This document shows, piece after piece, positions 1-7,450 of a stretch of DNA of 33,049 nucleotides. Position numbers and translations under genes: made by a program. Position 1 is the first letter of the stretch. Each line of letters opens with the position of its first letter. Source of the DNA: an uncultured Granulicella sp. (GTDB lineage Bacteria > Acidobacteriota > Terriglobia > Terriglobales > Acidobacteriaceae). The notes below the pieces were generated by a model, which saw only the letters and a program-made list of their open reading frames with translations, was not told the origin of the DNA and did no database searches. Location: contig CALMVL010000113.1 in assembly GCA_937873265.1 (NCBI GenBank), positions 1 through 33,049 on the forward strand. The letters run 5' to 3'.

Positions 1-1220
1 GTGCGGTCGAACTCGGCGCGGAGCTGGTGGTAGTTGGATTCGGCGAGGACGCGGCTGAGGAGGTGCTGCATGTCGACGGGGTCGGACAGGAGCTGGCCGG
101 TGGCGGTGCGGTCTCCGGTGGTGAGGAAGTTGCGGCGGCGGAGATCTTCGGGGGAAAGGTTGAGGGCAAGGGCGACGCGGTCGAGGTGGCGTTCGAGGGC
201 GAAGATGGACTGCGGGGCGCCGAAGCCGCGGAAGGCTCCGTGGGGAGCGACGTTGGTGGCCATGGCCTTGGCGTGGACGACGAGGTAGGGCCAGTGGTAG
301 GGGCCGGGGGCGTGGATGGTGCCGCGGGAGAGGACGACGGGGGAAAGGGTGGCGTAGGCGCCGCCGTCGATGGCGAAATGGATTTCGCCGGCGAGGAGCT
401 TGCCTTCGCGGTCCACGGCGGTGCGGATGCGGGTTCGCGAGGGGTGGCGCTTGGTGGTGGCGCCCATGTCTTCGGCGCGGTCGTAGATGAGCTTGACGGG
501 GCGGCGGGACTTCATGACGAGGTAGTAAGGGCACTGCATGCAGCCCTGGACGGTGACGGAGCTGAGCGCGCCTTCGGGGGTGAAGTGCGCTTCGGCGATG
601 ATGCCGTTGGGTTCGATGTAGAGCTGCTCCTGGGCCCCCGTGCGGTATTCGCCTTCGAGGACGAGGTGGGCGGTGTCCCAGATGTCGGCGGGGACGTCTT
701 GCCCGCCTTTGCGCATGAGATAGGTTTTGAAGGTGTTGGGGTGGGCGCCGTGCTCGTTGCGCCAGATGATGCCGGCGTCGTGGTTGTGGTCGGCGGCGCG
801 CTCGGAGTCTTCGATGGTGAAGACGCCGGGGAGTTCGTCGTAGGTGATGGTGATGGCGCGGAGGGCGGCGGGAAGGGCGGCTTTGTCCGGGTGGGCGAGC
901 AGGAGGATGGGTTCGGCGGGGTGGTTGACGAATTCGGAGGAGAGGCTGGGGTGGTCTTTGGTGAGGTGGACGATGGTGTTTTCGCCGGGGATGTCGCGGG
1001 CGGAGACGACGGTGTACTCGTGCCAGGGGATTTCGGGGGCGAAGGTGATGCCGGTGATGCGGCCGCGGGCGACGGTGGAACGGACGGTGGCACCGAAGAG
1101 CATGCCGGGGAGATCGAGGTCGTCGACGTACTGGGCGCGGCCCAGGACTTTCGGGACGCCTTCCTTGCGGAGTGGCGTGGCACCGACGATCTCCTCCTGC
1201 TTGGGGTGTGGCTGCGGCAT
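1..1220 (-). CDS. Xanthine dehydrogenase-family molybdopterin-binding subunit, 5' part, with internal deletion
   Basis: About 406 codons are present and the gene runs off the left edge. It is absent from the ORF track, probably because no stop lies in the window. The ATG at 1220 follows an in-frame TAA closely, so no longer start is possible. The N-terminus has the a/b hammerhead look of the family (LRKEGVPKVLGRAQYVDDL), and the later GAFRGFGAPQ is the classic molybdopterin-cofactor-binding motif. KRHPSRTRIRT and DGGAYATLSPVVLSRG are also typical. The family hydroxylates purines or aldehydes with a Mo cofactor, normally with FAD and 2Fe-2S partners; neither partner is visible here. Oddity: QCPYY (about residue 232) runs directly into MKSRRPVKLIYDR. 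In family members I recall, some 45-50 residues including GGGFGGKE lie between these blocks. The protein may be inactive, or the assembly may be collapsed there. Substrate is uncertain. Confidence 0.85.
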   Translation of the reverse strand, partial: MPQPHPKQEEIVGATPLRKEGVPKVLGRAQYVDDLDLPGMLFGATVRSTVARGRITGITFAPEIPWHEYTVVSARDIPGENTIVHLTKDHPSLSSEFVNHPAEPILLLAHPDKAALPAALRAITITYDELPGVFTIEDSERAADHNHDAGIIWRNEHGAHPNTFKTYLMRKGGQDVPADIWDTAHLVLEGEYRTGAQEQLYIEPNGIIAEAHFTPEGALSSVTVQGCMQCPYYLVMKSRRPVKLIYDRAEDMGATTKRHPSRTRIRTAVDREGKLLAGEIHFAIDGGAYATLSPVVLSRGTIHAPGPYHWPYLVVHAKAMATNVAPHGAFRGFGAPQSIFALERHLDRVALALNLSPEDLRRRNFLTTGDRTATGQLLSDPVDMQHLLSRVLAESNYHQLRAEFDR

Positions 1221-1337
1221 CGGCGTTTATCCCCGGGATGCTTGGGAGTTTTCGCTAAGCATAGAACGAATGGGCGCGGCGGCATAGGATGGGTTGCGAT
1301 TGAGTGAACGTGGGGCTCGACCAAGGAGATGGACCGG
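1221..1337. promoter_or_regulatory. Divergent intergenic promoter region
   Basis: These 117 bases separate the start of the leftward xanthine dehydrogenase-like gene from the start of the rightward oxidoreductase, so both promoters should lie here or overlap the gene ends. A Shine-Dalgarno AAGGAG at 1323-1328 serves the oxidoreductase. I do not recognise convincing -35/-10 boxes or an operator. Confidence 0.4.
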
Positions 1338-2459
1338 ATGGCGATGACGAGGCGGCGATTTGGGCAGATGGGGACGATGAGTGTGGCGGCGATGGGGCTG
1401 CGAGGTTTGCCGGTGATGGGACAGGCGGGCGGCGGTCAACGGAAGATTGGCTACGCGGTGATCGGGCTGGGGGAGATTGCGAGCCACTTTATGCCGGGGG
1501 TGCGGGGCTCGCAGCATTGCCAGATTACGGCTGTAGTGAGTGGCCATCGTGACAAGGCGGAGCAGATTGTGGCGGAGTACAACGTGCCGACGAGCTCGAT
1601 CTACAGCTACGAGGATTTCGACAAGATCCGCGACAACAAGACGGTGGACGCGGTGTATGTGGCGCTGCCGAACAGCATGCATGCGGAGTATACGGTGCGG
1701 GCGGCCAAGGCGGGCAAGCATGTGCTGTGCGAGAAGCCGATGGCGGTGAGCGTAAAGGAATGCGAGCAGATGATCGCGGCGTGCCGGAGCGCGAACGTGA
1801 AGCTGATGATTGCGTATCGGCTGCACTATGAGCCGGTGACGAAGAAGGCGATCGAGCTGGTGCGGAGTGGAGCGATCGGGCAGGTGGAGGTGATGGAAAG
1901 CTCGTTCGGGTTCAACTCGAAGCCGGGGGTTTGGCGGCTGAACCGGAAGCTGGCGGGTGGGGGACCGCTGTGTGATGTGGGGATCTACAGCCTGAACGCG
2001 ATGCGGTACATGACGGGGGAAGAGCCGAGCGAGTTCAAGGCGTACTGCTCGGTGATCGACAAGGATGGGCGGTTCACGGAAGTGGAGGAGAACTGCTCGT
2101 GGACGATGCAGTTTCCGTCGGGGATCCTGGCGAGCTGTGCGACGAGCTATGGGGCGAACCTGCCGGGGTTTTTCAAGGTGCATGGGCCGAAGGGGTGGGT
2201 GTCGATGGAGCCGGCGTTTTCGTACGACAATCTGAAGCTGGAAGCGCGGTATGGCGGTGGGAACGGGGCGAAGCCGGAGGAGTTTTCGATGGACAGCGAC
2301 TACAAGGATCCGGCGCAGTTTGGATGGGAGGCGGACCACATGGCGGAGTGCATTTTGAATGGCACGGAGCCGGCGACCTCGGGCCAGGAGGGATTGAAGG
2401 ACATGCGGTACATCGCGCAGATTTATAAGTCGGCGGGAAGAACGGACCTGGTGGTGTAG
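1338..2459 (+). CDS. Gfo/Idh/MocA-family oxidoreductase with Tat signal (glucose-fructose oxidoreductase-like)
   Basis: 373 aa from the ATG at 1338. The ORF track starts at 1329, but AAGGAG at 1323-1328 abuts that ATG, while it sits nine bases before 1338. The N-terminus TRRRFGQMG followed by a short hydrophobic stretch is a twin-arginine signal, so the protein is probably exported folded with its nucleotide cofactor. The Rossmann motif GLGEIASHF begins near residue 40 of the mature region. CEKPMA is the family Lys-containing signature, and GGGPLCDVGIYSLNAMRYMTGEEP closely resembles periplasmic glucose-fructose oxidoreductases. Such enzymes oxidise or interconvert sugars using tightly bound NADP(H). 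The exact substrate cannot be read from sequence. It stands alone between a divergent gene and an unrelated PEP-CTERM gene. Confidence 0.9.
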   Translation: MAMTRRRFGQMGTMSVAAMGLRGLPVMGQAGGGQRKIGYAVIGLGEIASHFMPGVRGSQHCQITAVVSGHRDKAEQIVAEYNVPTSSIYSYEDFDKIRDNKTVDAVYVALPNSMHAEYTVRAAKAGKHVLCEKPMAVSVKECEQMIAACRSANVKLMIAYRLHYEPVTKKAIELVRSGAIGQVEVMESSFGFNSKPGVWRLNRKLAGGGPLCDVGIYSLNAMRYMTGEEPSEFKAYCSVIDKDGRFTEVEENCSWTMQFPSGILASCATSYGANLPGFFKVHGPKGWVSMEPAFSYDNLKLEARYGGGNGAKPEEFSMDSDYKDPAQFGWEADHMAECILNGTEPATSGQEGLKDMRYIAQIYKSAGRTDLVV

Positions 2460-2585
2460 GCTCCTGCCGTCTACAACTTTTGTCGCAGAGCGGAGATCGA
2501 GATTGTAGGAGAAGAGAATGCGAAATCACCTAAACTAGCTGCAGGCTGACCGACAAAGATCGGCAACGCCCTGGTGACATCTCCT

Positions 2586-3182
2586 ATGCAGCGCTTTCTG
2601 TCGTTGTTACTTTCCCGCTCCGTCCTGCTGTCCGCTTTGGCCGCAATTCTACTCTGTTCGCGCTCCAGCTTGGCTGATCCCATCGATGTCACCGCATCCG
2701 GGGTCTCGCAGTTCACGCTTGCCCCCTCGGCAGACGCCCTCGCCTTTAACGGCCAGACGACCACCATCGATCCGAGCTCAGGCGCGTCATTCGTCTTCCA
2801 AACGGGCTCATTCAGTGTCGGTGATTCGGGATGGCTGATTCAGGATGTCCCATTCTCCTTTCAGGAGCAGATCACGATCGGCGATGTGACCAATCTGGTG
2901 ACGATCTCCGGAGATGATGACATCACCTGGAGTGCGGATACGTTGCAGATCGACGGAACCGGTCCGATCGCCTTTGGCAACTACACATTTGCCTTGCAGC
3001 CCTTCACCATCTCTGACGGCGGAGTTGGCGATGTCGATCCGGTGACCCTGGACGCCACTGTTACACCTGAGCCTGGGGCCTTGTTGCTGGTGGGTACTGG
3101 GCTGGCGGGATGGGCGCTGACCGCTGCGCGCAAAGCGCGATCGGCGCGAGGCGTCTCCGGGCCGCCGCAAGCCTCAGCTTAG
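2586..3182 (+). CDS. PEP-CTERM sorting-domain protein of unknown function
   Basis: 198 aa from the ATG at 2586, which has an SD-like GGTGA eight bases upstream. The ORF track uses a GTG at 2574 with no visible ribosome site. Residues about 1-31 form a signal peptide (basic start, SVLLSALAAILLC core, cleavage near SSLADP). The middle is beta-rich, polar and Asp/Thr/Ser-heavy with no domain I recognise. The C-terminus has the complete tripartite sorting signal: TPEPGA, a hydrophobic helix LLLVGTGLAGWAL, then a basic tail AARKARSAR. PEP-CTERM proteins are handled by exosortase and usually end up at the surface or in exopolysaccharide matrix; no exosortase is in this window. The protein carries a short extra tail after the basic cluster. 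Confidence 0.85.
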   Translation: MQRFLSLLLSRSVLLSALAAILLCSRSSLADPIDVTASGVSQFTLAPSADALAFNGQTTTIDPSSGASFVFQTGSFSVGDSGWLIQDVPFSFQEQITIGDVTNLVTISGDDDITWSADTLQIDGTGPIAFGNYTFALQPFTISDGGVGDVDPVTLDATVTPEPGALLLVGTGLAGWALTAARKARSARGVSGPPQASA

Positions 3183-3192
3183 CGAGCGCGGA

Positions 3193-3217
3193 AGCCTCGG
3201 GCGCTTTGCACGAGGCT
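3193..3217. terminator. Possible bidirectional terminator hairpin
   Basis: AGCCTCG at 3193-3199 is perfectly inverted as CGAGGCT at 3211-3217 with an 11-base loop. It lies in the 57-base gap between two convergent genes, where a shared terminator is expected. There is no clear T tract on either side, so intrinsic termination is unproven. Confidence 0.35.
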
Positions 3218-3239
3218 CCCTGACCTGGTTTGCCGAGGT

Positions 3240-4952
3240 CTAGCCCTGCTTTGTTGGGCTTCGGCTGGCGCTGCTGCGCGGCTTCGTCGGATGTTTTTTG
3301 CCCTTGCCTCCGCCCTTCTTTCCACCGCCTCTGATTGTTCCCGTTGTGCTGCTAGGGGCGAGCAGGGAGAGTAGGGCGGGCAGATTGGGTGAGCCGAGGC
3401 CGGTGCAGGCGTCCCAACCGGGGCCGGCGCTGAAGCTGCCATTGTTGCCCTCGGTGATGTCGCGAAAATCCGCGCTCGCATTCCCGGTATAGATTTGTGG
3501 ATTGATGAAGCCGGCCGTGGCCTTGTTCTGCGCATTGGCGACGGCGATGAGGCCTGCCCACAGCGGGGCGACGGCGCTGGTGCCTCCGATGACGGTAGTC
3601 TGTCCGTCAACGCGAATGACGTAGCCAGTCGAGGGGTCAGCATCGCCCGCAACATCCGGCACTCCGCGGCCACCGGTGCTGCTGGAAGCCGCGGGAACGT
3701 TCGCGTCGGACTGCCAGGAGGGTTTCGGAAACAGGGTGGAAACGCCGCCGCCCGTGGCGCCTTCGTTGGGAAGCTCGTTCCAGACGACCTCGGAGGTGAT
3801 GGTACTGCCGGAGCCGACGAGCTTCGTGCCGCCGCAGGCAAGAACGTACGGGCTCGAAGCGGGGAAGTCGACGTTGTTCCCCGTGCCTCCGTCACTTGAG
3901 CCGTCATCGCCGGAAGCGACCGTGATCGTGACGCCGAGCGCTGCGGCGGACTGGCAGGCATCGTCCAGAGCCGAGACGGCCTGCTGCGTCCAGGAGGACT
4001 CGGGGCCGCCCCACGAAATCGAGACGACGGAAGGTTTGTTGGTGGTGTCGTGCACGGCGGTGGCGACAGCGTCTATGAAGCCTTGGTCCGTATTCGGGGT
4101 GAAATAGACGACGATGTTGGCTCCGGGGGCGATCGCACCGGCGACTTCGATGTCGAGCATCACCTCGCCATCGGCTCCGTTCGCATCGCCGGGGCTGTTC
4201 TTGCCCTTGTCGACGGAAACGGCGGTCACCTTGGGAGCGGAGCGGCCGAGCGTCTTGAAGTAGGCGGTGAGGTCCGTCGTGCGGTAGCCGCCGCCGAGTT
4301 CGATGATGCCGATCGTCTGACCGGACGCCGAGGCGTCAGCGGGCAAACCGTACAGTTCGCCGACCTGCACCGGCGTGTAGGAAACCCCGGCGGCGTGGGC
4401 GACAATATTCCCCTCGGGGTTCGACGATTTGGCTTGCGCGGCGGCCTGCGGTTTGGCGACGCGAAAATGAGGCTTGGCCTGGGGACGATTGTCGAGGCCA
4501 AGGACCGCTTCGATGGCTCCAACAAGCTCAGACGGGATGCAGATAGCCCCCTGGCGGACTCGGTACGTCGTGTCACCCACACGATGATGCGCAAGCTTGA
4601 CGCCGAAGGCGGCCTCAATGGCGGGTTGCGATCCGGTGAGCTGCAGGTTGCGGAGTTCCGGCGAGGCCATCTCGGCAGCCAGACCGAACTCTTTGGCAAA
4701 GGCCTGCACAAGCTTCACTGCCGCCGGGTCAGCACCGTGTTGTGTGCGGAACTGGGCTCGGGAGAGGCGTTGCCGGCCGAGGCTCGCCGTTTGAATCGGG
4801 CTTTTGCGGCGGACAATCACCGAGACCGTGATGGGAGCGCGCGACGGCTTGCCGGGGCTGGCCTCCGGGTGCGAGAAGGGCGCTCGCTCACTGCCGGGAA
4901 GAGGAACGCGTTCCTGCGAGGCGAAGAGGGTGACAGTCTTCCGGGTGGCCAT
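3240..4952 (-). CDS. S53 family (sedolisin/kumamolisin-like) serine-carboxyl peptidase
   Basis: 570 aa from the ATG at 4952, chosen because AAGGAG lies seven bases upstream; the ORF track start at 4973 precedes that site. Residues about 25-165 form a pro-kumamolisin activation domain, followed by an S53 catalytic domain. The catalytic Glu and Asp sit in GEVMLDIEVAG (about E263, D267), the oxyanion Asp in VASGDDG (about D349/350), and the nucleophile Ser in GGTSAVAPLWAG (about S459). The Ca-binding end is seen in DFRDITEGNNG and GPGWDACTGLGSP. These enzymes are acid-active endopeptidases that cleave their own propeptide, fitting an acid-soil bacterium. Oddities: no obvious N-terminal signal peptide and a basic Gly/Lys tail of about 30 residues (KKGGGKGKKHP) after the catalytic domain. 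Genes on either side are unrelated. Confidence 0.93.
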   Translation of the reverse strand: MATRKTVTLFASQERVPLPGSERAPFSHPEASPGKPSRAPITVSVIVRRKSPIQTASLGRQRLSRAQFRTQHGADPAAVKLVQAFAKEFGLAAEMASPELRNLQLTGSQPAIEAAFGVKLAHHRVGDTTYRVRQGAICIPSELVGAIEAVLGLDNRPQAKPHFRVAKPQAAAQAKSSNPEGNIVAHAAGVSYTPVQVGELYGLPADASASGQTIGIIELGGGYRTTDLTAYFKTLGRSAPKVTAVSVDKGKNSPGDANGADGEVMLDIEVAGAIAPGANIVVYFTPNTDQGFIDAVATAVHDTTNKPSVVSISWGGPESSWTQQAVSALDDACQSAAALGVTITVASGDDGSSDGGTGNNVDFPASSPYVLACGGTKLVGSGSTITSEVVWNELPNEGATGGGVSTLFPKPSWQSDANVPAASSSTGGRGVPDVAGDADPSTGYVIRVDGQTTVIGGTSAVAPLWAGLIAVANAQNKATAGFINPQIYTGNASADFRDITEGNNGSFSAGPGWDACTGLGSPNLPALLSLLAPSSTTGTIRGGGKKGGGKGKKHPTKPRSSASRSPTKQG

Positions 4953-5373
4953 GCGAAATCTCCTTAGGTGCATCGACGCAGAGTTTTGGGAAGGGGAAGC
5001 CCAGCCTGAGGTCCTTCCGGAGATCAGGAGTTGCAGGTTCCTTTGTTTGTGGGGCGAAGGTGGTGGTTACGTGCCGAGCGACCGATCCCGAGGGAGCGGA
5101 GGAGAATCCATCAGAAAATTGACCGACGGTGTTTGTACATTAAAGTTCAGCAATCTGGGTCGAAGAGTCTATGGAACACGATGGTGAGCTTGAACGGATG
5201 TCCTTGCGCCCGCATGCGTGGCACTGTTCCCTGCGGAACACTTCTAAGTCGATTATAGGGACGGGCGTGAACTGGTACGCCACCTTGGCGAAATTTGCTT
5301 GGGTACCGGCACACGACTCACCCCCGGGGTAGACGGCGGAAACCGGCATAGCGCGGTTCGAGCGGCAAAACCA
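4953..5373. other. 421-base intergenic region with hairpins
   Basis: No confident gene is seen. The segment separates the end of the leftward glgE operon from the leftward peptidase, so it should hold the operon terminator and the peptidase promoter. AAGGAG for the peptidase is at its left end. It contains the hairpin GTTCC-CTGC-GGAAC (5226-5239) and a nested structure between GGTAC (5274-5278) and GTACC (5303-5307) enclosing GCCA-CCT-TGGC. One small leftward ORF overlaps these and is listed separately. The T/A content is higher than in the genes. Confidence 0.5.
5140..5349 (-). CDS. Doubtful small ORF, 69 aa, with CHACGRK motif
   Basis: This ORF has an ATG start. The translation contains a moderately protein-like stretch (AYQFTPVPIIDLEVFRREQ) followed by a CxxC pair in CHACGRK, which might suggest half of a zinc ribbon. 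I do not recognise the family. Against it: codons ATA, TTA, AGG and CTT are unlike the neighbours, no good ribosome site is visible, and two hairpins lie inside it, so the DNA may be a structured non-coding element. Treat it as unproven. Confidence 0.2.
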   Translation of the reverse strand: MPVSAVYPGGESCAGTQANFAKVAYQFTPVPIIDLEVFRREQCHACGRKDIRSSSPSCSIDSSTQIAEL

Positions 5374-6120
5374 TCAGAAGTGACGCAGTGTTTCGCGGGG
5401 CTCCGGTCCCGTTGTGGTGTACGCAGGATCAAGGGGATTCGAATCGAGGCGATCGGCACTTCTCTCGAGCGAACGGGAAACGAGATCGCGGGAGCCGAGG
5501 CCGATCGCCAGGGCAAGCGTGAGAACGATGCCGCCGAAAAGAATGCCGAAGGCGAGCTCGACGATCGCCCCGCCGACGCCGATGTGATCGAGCACCATGG
5601 CTCCCGTGAGAACGAAGACGAGCCACTTGACGCCCAGCGAGAGAAAACGTGCGTACTGGAGGCGAGCATTCACCGCGCCGATGAGGACGGAGCGGGCCAG
5701 GAAGCGAGCAATCAGGGTGCCCGCAAAGAGCAGAACGATCGCGCCCACGGAGTGGGTCAGGTAGGGAAGCATAAAGACTTCCATGGACGAGTTGGTGGCG
5801 TACGAAGCGTCGAAAGCGGAGAGGCCGATGATGATGCCGACGACGATAAACGCCCAGAAGACGATGCGGGTGACCAGCAAAGTGGGGCTATTGCTGGGGG
5901 ACCAGTCCGTGAGGCTGGTGCCCGCGTTGTTGCGGGAAAGGCGCTCGTCAAAGCGGGCGCTCTGAAGAATGCGGCGAAGCGCCGCCGACACACCCCAGCC
6001 AATGACGGAGAGGATGAGAACGGCCAGCAGGAGGGCGATGACGCCGGGAAGGAGACTGGCGAGCTGTACCAGAACGCGGTGCGCGGAGTCGCTGAGGGCG
6101 AAATGAATCTGTTGCAACAT
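5374..6120 (-). CDS. MscS-like / conserved-TM-helix integral membrane protein lacking the cytoplasmic beta domain
   Basis: 248 aa from the ATG at 6120, with AGGGA eight bases upstream. The ORF track extends to 6408, but that extension reads Ser/Pro/Thr-rich shadow sequence over the neighbouring gene. Five hydrophobic segments lie near residues 22-47, 83-103, 118-143, 160-180 and 184-208. The last, LTLALAIGLGSRDLVSR, resembles the Gly/Ala-rich pore helix of MscS channels. The chain ends about 40 residues later in a polar tail, without the MscS beta domain or lower cytoplasmic cage. It fits small proteins with the conserved TM helix (PF05552-type) annotated as mechanosensitive-channel relatives. 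It is the last gene of the glgE-treS operon, 70 bases after the glycosyltransferase-like gene, suggesting a link to osmotic balance. Channel activity is inferred, not shown. Confidence 0.8.
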   Translation of the reverse strand: MLQQIHFALSDSAHRVLVQLASLLPGVIALLLAVLILSVIGWGVSAALRRILQSARFDERLSRNNAGTSLTDWSPSNSPTLLVTRIVFWAFIVVGIIIGLSAFDASYATNSSMEVFMLPYLTHSVGAIVLLFAGTLIARFLARSVLIGAVNARLQYARFLSLGVKWLVFVLTGAMVLDHIGVGGAIVELAFGILFGGIVLTLALAIGLGSRDLVSRSLERSADRLDSNPLDPAYTTTGPEPRETLRHF

Positions 6121-6190
6121 GGGCTTGGTCCCTTTCTGTCTGGGATCACCTGAATGCCAGCTGATCCAATGGCATGCGTGCGCAGAGGGG

Positions 6191-7408
6191 TTAGGGGTTG
6201 AAGCGGTCTGGCCAGCGCCAGCGAGAGACGAGGTACGCCTTGTCGGTCTCGAAGACTCTGGCGAGTTCTTGAATGTGGCGTTCGGGTTCCATGTGGCCAG
6301 CCTCGGAGCCGCTGGTGAGCAGGAGGTGCGACGCGACCCAGGCGAGATAGAGCGGGGTAAGCGCGCCGAGCAGGTGGCCGCGGTTGATGGTGCGCAGCCG
6401 CCAGGCAAGGGTAAAGTCGTACACGATGCGAGCCCAAAGGTCGTCGGGCATGCGGAAGTTGGGGACGGGCGTGAGCGAAAGGCGTTTTAGTCCGAGCAGC
6501 GAATTCGGCGGCAGAATCAACGACCAGATCTCATGGAGGTTCGTGTAGGCATTACGGAAGCTGTCCAGCATGGGACGAACGTCCGGCGGGGCTTCGGTGT
6601 GGTCGAGGGCGAGCTGGGTGAAGGCGCTGCCGGGGGCAATGCGGGAGCGCTGCCAGAAGGTGGCGCGCGTGTCGATCTCGGCAAAAAAGGAGCCGGCAAT
6701 CTCGCCGAGGAGGCTGTTGAGGTCGGCCTGCGGGGGCTGGGGCAGGACGCGCTCGCCGGCCTCCACTTCCGCAATGGAAAGGCCGGCGGCTGCGGCTTCC
6801 GCTACGGGCCAGACGACGGCATCGTCTTGGCCGGCGCTGGTGAAGCGCTGCGCGGTTGTGGCCAGGTGCTCGACTGCGCGAAAGGAGAGGCCGAAATCGA
6901 TCGCGAGGGGGAAGCGCGGGGCAGCCCCGAACAGGGCGCGGGTAACGGGGTAGAGCAGGGCGGCGTTGACGAGACCCTCGCGCGGACGGAGGGTGTAATG
7001 GGGAACGGCGAGGTCGTTGCCGGAGCCGAGGGCTGCGGCCAGATTGCGCAGCGCCTGCGGCGAGAGCGACTGGGCCTCCGCTCCGAGCATCAGCGAAAGG
7101 CCGGCGTGGTGCTCGCGGGCGAGCTGGAACGTGTTGAGGTAGTCGGCGGCGGTCAGCACCCAGGCGCCCTGGGCGGCAGCGGCAGGGGTGTAGCCGACGA
7201 GCCGAAGCGAGGCGATGCCGCCGCTGTCGGGCACCGTGGAGATCTCCGGCGTAGCAACCGTAATGTTCTGGCCCGGAAAAGCCACGGCAAGGTTGCTGAG
7301 CATCGCGGGGAGCGCGCTCGCCGGCATGGACGCCAGGCTCACGAGCAGCCCAGGGCCACCCGGGTGAGCGGAGGGGTTGGCTTCCATTGCGATTTGGGTT
7401 GAGGCCAT
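6191..7408 (-). CDS. Degenerate glycosyltransferase-like protein (glucosylglycerate/mannosylglycerate synthase-like GT-A family)
   Basis: 405 aa. The C-terminal half carries features I associate with GT-A glycosyltransferases of the glucosylglycerate/mannosylglycerate-synthase type: FRMPDDLWARIVYDFTLAWRL, ALTPLYLAWVAS, and a final HIQELARVFETDKAYLV followed by SRWRWPDRF. The middle LLYPVTRALFG (about residues 151-161) also fits. The catalytic motifs look eroded. Where relatives have DADLRSI, this has LGAEAQSLS (about 109-116), with no DxD. Where relatives have GGDFGFS, this has AIDFGLS (about 169-175). The N-terminal donor-binding NE motif is not seen. It may therefore be a non-catalytic or altered homologue. 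It lies 42 bases after treS-mak and 70 before the MscS-like gene, so it is probably co-transcribed. Start: ATG 7408, with a GGAG 14 bases upstream, which is a little far. Confidence 0.7.
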   Translation of the reverse strand: MASTQIAMEANPSAHPGGPGLLVSLASMPASALPAMLSNLAVAFPGQNITVATPEISTVPDSGGIASLRLVGYTPAAAAQGAWVLTAADYLNTFQLAREHHAGLSLMLGAEAQSLSPQALRNLAAALGSGNDLAVPHYTLRPREGLVNAALLYPVTRALFGAAPRFPLAIDFGLSFRAVEHLATTAQRFTSAGQDDAVVWPVAEAAAAGLSIAEVEAGERVLPQPPQADLNSLLGEIAGSFFAEIDTRATFWQRSRIAPGSAFTQLALDHTEAPPDVRPMLDSFRNAYTNLHEIWSLILPPNSLLGLKRLSLTPVPNFRMPDDLWARIVYDFTLAWRLRTINRGHLLGALTPLYLAWVASHLLLTSGSEAGHMEPERHIQELARVFETDKAYLVSRWRWPDRFNP

Positions 7409-7450
7409 CGGTGTCGAACTTTCTCCGCCGGGAATCTTTTTGCGGCAGCG

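Noticed and set aside
27-1307. 426-aa rightward ORF and the 512-1324 leftward ORF
   Set aside because: Both are Gly/Val- or Ser/Pro-rich shadows of the leftward xanthine dehydrogenase-like gene, whose own frame has clear family motifs.
1227-2339. 370-aa leftward ORF opposite the Gfo/Idh/MocA gene
   Set aside because: Arg/His/Pro-rich translation without domains; it is the antisense frame of a gene with Rossmann and Tat motifs.
2471-2508. CTACAA / TTGTAG inverted repeat after the Gfo/Idh/MocA gene as a terminator
   Set aside because: Six pairs with a 26-base loop and no T tract; too weak to list.
5119-5141. TTGACC...TACATT as a sigma-70 promoter
   Set aside because: Spacer is only 11 bases and no gene lies suitably downstream on that strand.
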